DNA of 64,000 nucleotides, taken from Leuctra nigra (lineage: Eukaryota > Arthropoda > Insecta > Plecoptera > Leuctridae). The position numbers and the translations under genes were made by a program. The notes under the pieces were generated by a model. It ran no database searches. It was not told the origin of the DNA and saw only the letters and a list, made by a program, of their open reading frames with translations. This document shows, piece by piece, positions 54,764 to 64,000 of this stretch; position 1 is the stretch's first letter; every line of letters starts with the position of its first letter. The DNA lies in NCBI GenBank assembly GCA_934045905.1, contig OW203763.1, positions 21,503,108 to 21,567,107 on the forward strand, read 5' to 3'.

Positions 54764-57700
54764 GGTCAATGATATGGACTCTGGATACGACAACAATATG
54801 ACACAGGTGTGAACCTTCATGAATAATGCATTGTTGAATACATTACATCAGCATTCCATTACAAGCTGGACCTAAATGATACAACAGCTATAATTAATAA
54901 TATTGAATTTGGGTCGACTCGAGATGTAGAAATGTGTATTGTTACAAAGTTGTCTGTCTTTAGTTGAGTGTGGGATGAGTATAGGATGTAGTTAAGGGGT
55001 GGCAAGCTAAAGGGGGTTGACGGAGGGGGGTTAGAGGTTAGAGCACACACCTGAGACCCTCTGGCGGGGGGTGGAAGGAGGAGATATGTCATCTCGCTTC
55101 CCTTAGGTTGCTGTGTGGCAAGCTAGGCCCAGGGTGAAATTAGTCTCCCTCAGGTGAATGTATGGAATCGGTACTCTGAGAGCGACAACATTTTCCGTAG
55201 CTCGACTTCTTATCATGACTTATTTTCAACCTTTTAGCTGAGACGCACATAACCTGCAACTTTTAAAAGAAAGCAAACAACAATTTTTAAATTTTAACTT
55301 TCTTACGGCTGGTATTTCAATGTTTATAAATGTAACAGTTGATTAGCACAATATTGCCATGGCAACATATTACATTGGCATTCAACGTATCTAGTTTAAC
55401 AACCTGTTACTTAATCAATACTATAACAATATACATGAATCTTATTTTAATTAGCAAAAGTTTGTTAATAACGACAATGAAATCAGGTTATTTAATTAAA
55501 TAAATATTTTAGTTCTGTGATTATTACTTGCAACGTAATCTGGTGGAAGCACTCTGTAAAAGATGAAAGTTTTCTTTCCAGCATGAAAGACAAAGCTTTA
55601 GGCAGCTGAATGGCTGTAACTGGTCTAAGGTATGATCAGGATTGACTAAGATTGAACTGCTGGCAGTAAAGCAACGAATGAGTGAACTGTGAAGGAGGGG
55701 GCCGTACACAAGCTCAGATAGTGTACTTTATCATGGTAGGGGTGTACTGAATCATGTATAATAAAGGTATCAGTATACTGACGTGACTTTGTGTGAAGTT
55801 TTTTTTCTGAAGTTATCAGCGTCGCGTTGGAACTGTAAAATGTTATTTTTTTTATTGCTAATTCAGATTGAATTGTGTTGCAGTTTCTCACTGCGAAAAC
55901 TGACGTATGATTTAAAAATGTGAGGGACAACTGAAAAATATTTTTTTTTCTGATACATCACAATTTTCGTGGATTTTCTTGATGCTTACTTGAAAATGAT
56001 ACTTCGTATTCGGAAAGATGCGGAAGTGACAGTACAATGTAACTTCCTGATAGATACGAAAGTTACGTACAAAATAATATTATCAAATAAGCACGAGCAC
56101 GAATGCCAAAAGTAGACTTGTAACTGCAGCTTTTCTGAAACATTAAATAAGTTGTAATAGTTGTCAAAATATGATGTTTAACAAATGCGACCTACTTGAG
56201 ACCAATCTTTCTTTTAAAAAAGTAATTTTTCTTTTGGAGAAAACCTTGTCAAAATGTATACAGAACAGCTTGGAGCAGATTATTCACTTCAATAATTCAT
56301 TTTCTCTTTCCAACAGTCATCCCACTCATCTGTTTGTCTAACTGGATGAGGTGGTAGAGAACTGGTTGAGTATCGGCATTGCTGTGTTGAGTTATTGCTA
56401 GCTGCAGTTGCTAACATTCTGATTGATTTATTGTGACATTGATTGATTGAACCTTTGCTTGATTCAACCCTTACGCTAGTTTACCCTTAACCGTATACCC
56501 GGTTGGAGACTAGACTGCATACAAATATGGCTGCCAAATGACCGAAGGCTTGTGGAGAAGAAGGAGATGGTTACTATTCCAACTGAGAACGTATGTTTGT
56601 TGTTCTCTCGATGTTTCGCTATCGGTAATGACTTTTGATGTTGGAGGAATTGGGTGGCAAACGGGACTCCCAAGCGAAGAAATAGGTATTGTAAATTGAG
56701 GTGAGAATGCTTGCTCGCTTTTTCAAACGTATTATTACGAAAGAAGAATTTCGTAGAAGATAAAATAAGTGATATATTCAGTTAAGATTGAATGGCTAGA
56801 ATAAACTTAATGGAAATACAAACTAGGTTTATATCTACATTATTTTATCTTCTTAAAAAATTCAAAAGAAATATTTATTATGAGCAACTTAGTCTTTATA
56901 GAAACTTGGGGATTTGAAAATCAAATAATTAAAAAGCTCAAAATTAAGCACAATATTAAGTACACTTTAATTGGAAATCTTTACATTACATTTTTTACTA
57001 TTATAATTTCTTCAATATACAATAAGAGAACACGATATAATTAACTGAGATTTTATTTGGTTAACGATAGCGTGAATAAAGTAATCAACCTGTTTTTTGT
57101 GTGTAGATAAACGCATGTTTTATCGAACATGAGGTTGGTACACATTTTTATTTTGAATTTCGTTATCGTTCGGTTCCGTTCAGAAAATCCTATACTGCAA
57201 TTCGAGTGTGCAATCAACTTTTTGTAAGTGTGTAAAAATGTTGGTTTTATCTGGCTCCTTCAGAATTGTGAGGCTTTTCCAGAACGCTTTTCTTTCCATC
57301 TCTTTATTATTGCTTGTCTACCTTACACTTCCCTAATTAAATTCTGGCGTTTATGAAAATTTAGAGAGTTCTCAAACCTTTATCGTAGCGTTACCATCTT
57401 TAGTCTTTGTGTAAATAACCCAAGGAATATAAGATCAAGGAGGAAATAAAACGTTTCTTTGTGTTTAGAGTTGAACGACGCAATGAAAAGGTATGAAACT
57501 CAGCTAGGTATATTTAAATACCAGAGCTTTTCATTTTCAACTACGGGTAGTGCATATTTTTAAAAAAATAAACCTATTTACGGAACGCAGTTAAAAAGAA
57601 TATTCACTGACAGAGAATTCTGTATTTATGGAGCAATTTTTAACTTGTTAATTTATATCATCAAAAAAAAGTTATATTTTAATGTTTTTTTTGTGTGTTT

Positions 57701-60700
57701 GCAACGTGTTAAGCTGTCGACATAGAGCAGCTCGGTTTTCTAGATGCTTACACGAGGGTTGTCGACAGCTTTATGTGACGCGGCAGGACAGGACGGAAAG
57801 AATCTCTGCCAAAAAGTGTAAATTTGTAAACCTCTTTTCACTCAATAGCCGTCGTGCGGCGTCGTCATCCTCACGTTGCCTCAGTCTCCTCTTTCTAGTC
57901 GGCTACCTAGAGCTGCGTTGATTCGATTTATTGCTCCTTAGTTCGAGGAAGAAACCCCGCCGATAAGACGCGTGAATTCTGACTCGAATCTTTCATGACT
58001 TAAGTTAGCAATCATATGGAAAATGGCGATCTAATCGAAAGCTTTTTTTCGACTATTTTGTCACGTACATTTTAGGTTGTATTTTGTACAAGTTGCATTA
58101 GCGAAATAAAATTTTGTTTAGATCATTAAATACAGATTTACGAACTTTACAGACCATCTTTAAAATAAACATGATTAATTTATAATCGATGTAAATCAAC
58201 GTGCTTTCCAATATTTACCTTTACACCTTTACAGATGATGCATTTTTTTAACTCTCCCGAATCCCCCCTTTTTATTTTAGATTCATATTATAATATCGAT
58301 TCCCACAAATCTGTATTGCAAATTTTGTGGTGTTGTCTGTGAATTTTCGTTCTCGTAAGGTCAATGAGTCTGGAATTGGTGAATGAGAGCGACTAATTCG
58401 TATTTCCTGCCGCGTTGACTGTCTAATGAGTCGAGAGAGACGCCGAAGTCTGCCCTGCCAAGTGCCTGGGGCAGTCCCGAGCAGAGGCCTACCTTGTAAC
58501 CTCATATCATATGATAGGTAGACGATTATTCAATCAAATCACTCGAACGTACAAGGCGAAGTTATGAACTAACCAGTGCCCTTAGTGTGGTTTTACATAC
58601 ACCTTCCTGCACTGAAAGGCGTTTTACAGCGACTATAATGGCACACCCATTTCCCTTTTCCGTGTCACTGTGACTAAAACTTGATAGTAACCTGTGCCTA
58701 TAGCTGTCAACTGGATTATACATTTATACGTAACCACGTGAAATCACTATTTAAAATAAATATAATGCAGTACAATACACTTTAATTTTGTATACTCATA
58801 AGAAATATTTTATAAGATTAAATCCAATTAAATAATATATATTTTGGTATCGTAATAGATAGAGACAGAGAGAAAAAATAAAGATTGGATTACACTAATA
58901 ATTCATTCCATGTTTGTATTCATTTAGTCTAGATATTAAAATACTATTGCTAATAATATGTTACAATCTCTTCATGCTCCATTATTATCGATCGAAGTTT
59001 CTCGCAATTTTATTAGTTTCGAAACTAATATGACTTTTAATAATATTGCGACATATTTTTCCAACTTCCTCAATAATAAATCATATATTACATATCTAAA
59101 TTCAAGTACACTACGTCTACACCGTCATCTAGCCAGCCCCTCACAAAATCTCCTCCCTGAACTTGTTACGTAAGTGGGTGTTGTTGGGGGGGGGGGGGGG
59201 GTATAGATTTCGTACGGTGCACCAACTCTACCTTGTGCTTTTGGTCCTGCAGGTTCTCTTATATAAATGATGTCCAGGTGATGGATGGAGCGAGCAATCA
59301 TGAGAGATTGTTGGGAACTTAATTGAGATAGGACCACGGTGGTGCTGTGGAGATACCACGGGGGAGAGACTGGCCGAGTGGCGTAGATTTATATCAAAAT
59401 GCTAACATACTGGACCGTGGACCCATGGAGATGAAAATTATGGTCAGTGATGGGACATGACTTTTCTCCCAAGTAACAAGTTTTAGATCATCAATTTCAA
59501 TATGCTGTTGTGTTTGATAGAACATATGCCAGGGAATGTGGTTATTATATGCGAGTTCAAAGATTGGAGGAAAATCTGGTTTATATAATCGTAGAATTTT
59601 AAATTTTTGTAAAAATGTAGTTGGATGAAAACATCACATCTAAAATCAAACGTCTTGGAACATCTTGGATTGTATAGGAACTAGTTTAGAGTTACTGAGC
59701 AAGTAAAATTCATCTTTATAGGATTTTTTTGGTAAGAGGTTCATCCGTGGAAATCAAACGAGATTTTTACATATTTTAAATTATACCATAAATATACTTA
59801 TACTATTACGTTTTAAAGACATAAGCAAAAAATAAAAAATTGCGTTTAATTAATAAATGTATTAACTTTTTTCAAGGCATCTCTCATAAGAAAAATACAA
59901 TTGCATCGAGTAGTGATGGTTGTGAAGGTTTCTGACTAAGAAAATATTTCCTAAAACTGACTTGCTAGCGTGAAGAACCAATGACATTCACTCACCTATG
60001 AGATTTCCTATGAATGTGATTGTTGATGTGTGATATAAGCCACGGATGCGGTTTGCTGTACCTATCTTGAAGGTAACCGACATCCGGTTAGATTGTTATT
60101 TTGCCTCATTGTAATCGCAAATATGGCATGATTGAAGCGACATCACAACAAAAAAATTACGTAACACCACACCTATGCAGCAGCATGTTAAAAAAATAAT
60201 AAAGCTTTTTTATTTATTTTTATTTTATTGACAGCTTTTTTTAAAAAAATTGTGATATTATCGTACGATAATCAAGCTTTCAAAATTATGTAAATTTTCC
60301 AGTTCAACAACAAGAATATGTGATATTAATTTGGATTCCGTAGATGTTCGATTATATTAAATTGAACTTGATTGTATAGTCCTGAGGAAATCGTCAAGGA
60401 ACGATCGACCCGTATGAATGTATTGTTTTCATTTGTGCGTTTCCTTTCTTTATGGTTTTAAGCTTAATGATACCAGCCGCCTTTCTATCAATAAAAATCT
60501 AATTGATCATGATTGAAATTAATAATTATTTTAATCTGTTGTCAGAAAGTAGATCATGTTTGGGAACGATATTATTTATGTGTAGAACGATGATGTAACA
60601 ATTGGATGCACGTGCGGTTCGTCATTCGGAGAGGAATGATTGAATTATGGTCCAGGTTAAATGGGTAAGAAATTTAGGCAGGAACAATTGTTACTTAATT

Positions 60701-63700
60701 GGAGAAATTGACTTGTGTAATATCTAAATGGATTGCTTCTTGGATTGAATAATATACAGATTTTTTTATATTGAAATCACTAACTTTATCTTTTTCATTC
60801 TTAGGTTTGGTGAATGCAAACTTTTTACTTCTTGTGCTTTTTCCCCATATTTCCAAACGATTATTAATTTTGGTGGATAATAATCATTTTCTTGAAAATA
60901 TCAAGGTTTTTGGAGATAGGATAAATAGAAATCATAGTCGAAATTGGGCTCCAAAAGACCACATTTTTTTCTGTATTCAGTGAATCTACCTTCTTGGTTT
61001 ATAATTCAATACAAGAAAAAATATGGGTGCAAATCTTCGTATAGAGGATATTGACACAAGAGAGGAACACATTTTCATAGAACGTGTATCCATCACATTT
61101 AGTCAAGTGCAGTAATATAAATTGTCTAGACAATACGCCTAAAAGACCCGTATATATTCCCTACCTAACAGTCTGGTTTGAAAGCAACATATTAGTTAAC
61201 TATTTCACCACTTAAACCTAGTTAAAGCTTGGAATGAGGGGGAGAGCATACGAGATCTACCACACGATCAGGCCTGGTCTACTCATCATTAGATATAGAG
61301 AAATGCTCAAGTGGACTGTTGTTCTTGTCTCCAACTAGTGAAATTATCTCCATGACGTCATTCTACGGCGATTCGTTAAGGTTACTTGACTGCATACCCA
61401 TCCCGCATACGTTCGTCTTAGCAATATGCTTCCATGATTAAAGATAGGTTAATTGGGTAGCTCGTTCATTGCGTAATTATTTCGAAGAAATTGAATAGAA
61501 CTCAAAAATTCACCTGATATTATTAGTCTTGGCGAAGACGCAATATTCGACTATAACGAAAATGTATTTCGTCCGAAAATATTCATTAATAAGATGTTAG
61601 TGAGTCTTGAACAATTTGTGGGTGTTTAAATTGGAATCGGCAGGTGTGATCTTTAAAACAAAATTCAGTGGAAGAGATTATTTTTAAAATTGTGACTTCA
61701 GCTTTTCAACTAGAATAATTCAACGTGGGATTTCTTTTCATCCGACTTTTATGATTATCACCTGGGCGTATTTTTATTTCATTATAAAGCTTTTCGAGTA
61801 TTGTACACGTTGTATTTTCTGTACGAACGAAAAAGAATCGCGGGGAAAAGAATCTCTGCGAGATCGCCAAATGAAATGATAACACGTGATGCCAGGTGAC
61901 AAACACAAACGTGCCGCTGCTAAAGCTGTTAGGAATATCAAATCGTCTCATCGATCCATTTACATTGCCGTCTAAAAGCGCGGCAAGAACGATTTTTTAA
62001 TTCATATTCAAAAAAAAATATATTTTTTCATTTCACGTATAATTGATAGCTTATTGAAATCACGTAGTTGTGAATTTCATTTCTGCAATTATCGCGCTTC
62101 TGTAGATCATGTAAGCATTTCAGTTATAATGTAAAAAATTATGTAAAATTAATTACAAAGCAATGCAATGCTATACAATGCAATACAATACAATTCACCG
62201 TTGCTGACTGTCATGGTAACATAGATGACTTTACTACGTCATAAGACTACTTGAGGGCTCAATAAAAAAATATTTCCCAAGATTTCGATTTTAACAAAAA
62301 TTATCAGTACTTAAAAACGTTGAAGAAGCTCTTGCTAGTCTATATTATCATATTTAATTATTATGGGTAAATTTCGACCCTGAACGTGTCGTATGTCGTG
62401 TAGACAATCATGTGTCATATTTCATGAAACAAATGTGCCGCGAAAGTCAAAGCTCACTACGTGGATCCTAAAATAGCTCTTAAAAAACAATGTAAACTCA
62501 TTGAGAGTTCAGATTCACGTATTGGACACCAGCTTTCGCAGCAATAATTCATAAAATACAAATATATGAAATAGAACTAACAGAGTGCGCGTAACGGAAT
62601 TCGAAGTTCGCGCCACGTTACAGGTTTCTGATTGGACGTTATCGTTATACTACCTAATCAAAACACATCGACTTTTGGACTTCAACGTTCAGGTTGTATT
62701 TTTGATGTCTCTTTGTGGAGCATCCATAATAAGTAATAAAGTAACTGCGTGGTGATGGAGTGTATGTGGTCGATTATCTATGTCATAAAACACAACGACG
62801 AGCGGCATTTAGTGTTATGATCAAAGAGAATTTCCAAGAAAGTGTTTCAATTGACTTCGTAACGAGTTATCCTTCCACTAATGACTATCCTGCCGACCCA
62901 CGAGCGCACATGTTAATTACTTCAGGACCTTCTACCAACGTTAAGAGAACGTGCAACAATGCAGTAATTACCAAGTTCCTGAGAGATAATATCTCATTTC
63001 GGTAATTCCTTTCGGCTTGTCGATTCATTTTTTTACTTTGATTCTTTAATTGAAACTACTTGTGAGTTGTGAATGTGATAAAAAAAAAATAGAATAAATT
63101 ACTTTATTTTGTTGGATGCAAAATCTGTAAGTCTTAATAGAGCTTGAATTATTAAAGCTTTCATAATTTCATCCCTCTGTAAAATGGCGTAAGTGCACTT
63201 TCCCTGACAAAATTCTCTTCCTGTAACGTATCATCCATCTACGAGATCCACGCAATCGACTAAACTCTCGGAGAATATAAAATGCTGATTTTAAGTAATT
63301 TTATTCTCAACATGTATTAATTTATGTTATTTACCGCTTCTTACCGAAATTAAGGTGTACAAATCATTGTTTTCAAACTTCTTGATACGCAGCAATAATC
63401 TTCTTGATTTAAAAAATCTATATTATTGAAAAACAATAACGTCTGGGAAACAAATAAAAATAAACCCCCAAGTGAGTAAATCAAGAATACAAAAATAATT
63501 TTTATCTAAATTATCATATTACTATGATAATTTTATAAATAAAAACAATTGACCCAGTGAAATGAATCAATTGACAATCCATCACTAATGTTAGTATTGC
63601 TACGAAGGAGAAGAAAAGAGCAACTCTGATGTGGAACACAGCTCAGCATCCCCTGTACCTGTCTCCACCATGCACCTATATGTGCGGTTAACCGCCGATA

Positions 63701-64000
63701 GGAAATAAATGAGAATCCACAGATTTATTTCCACGCTTGATTGAACCAATATAATGTTCTCAATCGAGGTAAGCCATAAGCCTATACCTTTGACCCCTTT
63801 TACCTCCACCCCCTATAACCACGTGCTCTGTGCAGATTTCATACCCCCTCCCTCCGCGCAAATCTCTTACACACACTTTACCTCATCCCCTAACCCATAT
63901 GTAGGTGGGGGAGGGGAGGGGGGGGGAGCAATCTCAGCTGTTCTGGTGACCCTTAACAATACACTTGAAATCAGGGTGATGGGGGGGGGGGGGGGGGCTC
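54764..64000 (+). other. Putative intron continuation to the window end; no gene seen
   Basis: AT-rich sequence with short frames only. It holds an inverted repeat at 57711-57771 within a GC-richer patch (57700-57975), a 16-bp palindrome at 60257-60272, and G tracts at 59186-59201 and 63981-63997. No zinc-finger exon was found. Confidence 0.4.
57711..57771. repeat. 12-bp inverted repeat in a GC-richer patch
   Basis: AAGCTGTCGACA at 57711-57722 is mirrored by TGTCGACAGCTT at 57760-57771, with a 37-base loop. The surrounding 57700-57975 is GC-richer than its neighbours and could be a regulatory element or untranslated exon; neither can be shown. Confidence 0.8.

Noticed and set aside
59362..59440. 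tRNA-Leu/Ser-like start (CTGGCCGAGTGGCGTAGA)
   Set aside because: The A box fits but no B box or cloverleaf follows.
62760..63005. 81-codon frame as a zfh1/ZEB exon
   Set aside because: No similarity to any ZEB region I know, and no convincing acceptor/donor pair was identified.

Overview
This window looks like a nuclear genome segment of an arthropod, most likely an insect. Genes are split by GT/AG introns, the sequence is AT-rich, and it is full of DNA-transposon remnants, LINE copies, TACCTA-type simple repeats and long mononucleotide G tracts. A hemipteran is my best guess from the repeat style, but nothing here proves an order.

Region 1 (about 0.3-7.2 kb, + strand) holds one nearly or fully complete gene, the insect orthologue of MNS1 (meiosis-specific nuclear structural protein 1, a coiled-coil protein inside ciliary and flagellar microtubule doublets). 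Six exons with matching splice phases give 479 codons. A separate ATG directly followed by a splice donor at 587-589 may supply the start codon, which would make a 480-residue protein. Its introns carry two Tc1/mariner-type MITEs and one hAT-type element.

Region 2 (about 7.2-15.4 kb) is intergenic and transposon-rich. It contains a 2.2 kb non-autonomous hAT-like element filled with an internal GCCGCGCAGCGAA repeat, a decayed antisense LINE reverse-transcriptase fragment, a second hAT-like element built from TATCTAGATA motifs, and a 211-bp tandem duplication.

Region 3 (about 15.4-16.04 kb, + strand) has a GC-richer promoter-like stretch followed by a short exon, ATG at 15967, donor after 16039. 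It encodes a RRKQAKPQRKN peptide, and its intron falls in phase 1 right after it. This strongly resembles the first coding exon of the ZEB/zfh1 zinc-finger repressors. I see no later exon of that gene, so 16.04-64 kb is probably a very long first intron.

Region 4 (16.04-64 kb) has no convincing host exon. It contains a full-length-looking two-ORF LINE (43.8-48.4 kb) with intact endonuclease and reverse-transcriptase motifs and a repeat-bearing 5' region. Next to it is a 3.7 kb array of about 28 units of 129/131 bp in which every unit carries nested inverted repeats (49.2-52.9 kb). Scattered through the rest are further hAT-like elements, MITEs, a tRNA-derived SINE head, microsatellites and poly-G tracts.

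Nothing bacterial, organellar or viral was seen, and there is no CRISPR array and no intact tRNA or rRNA gene.
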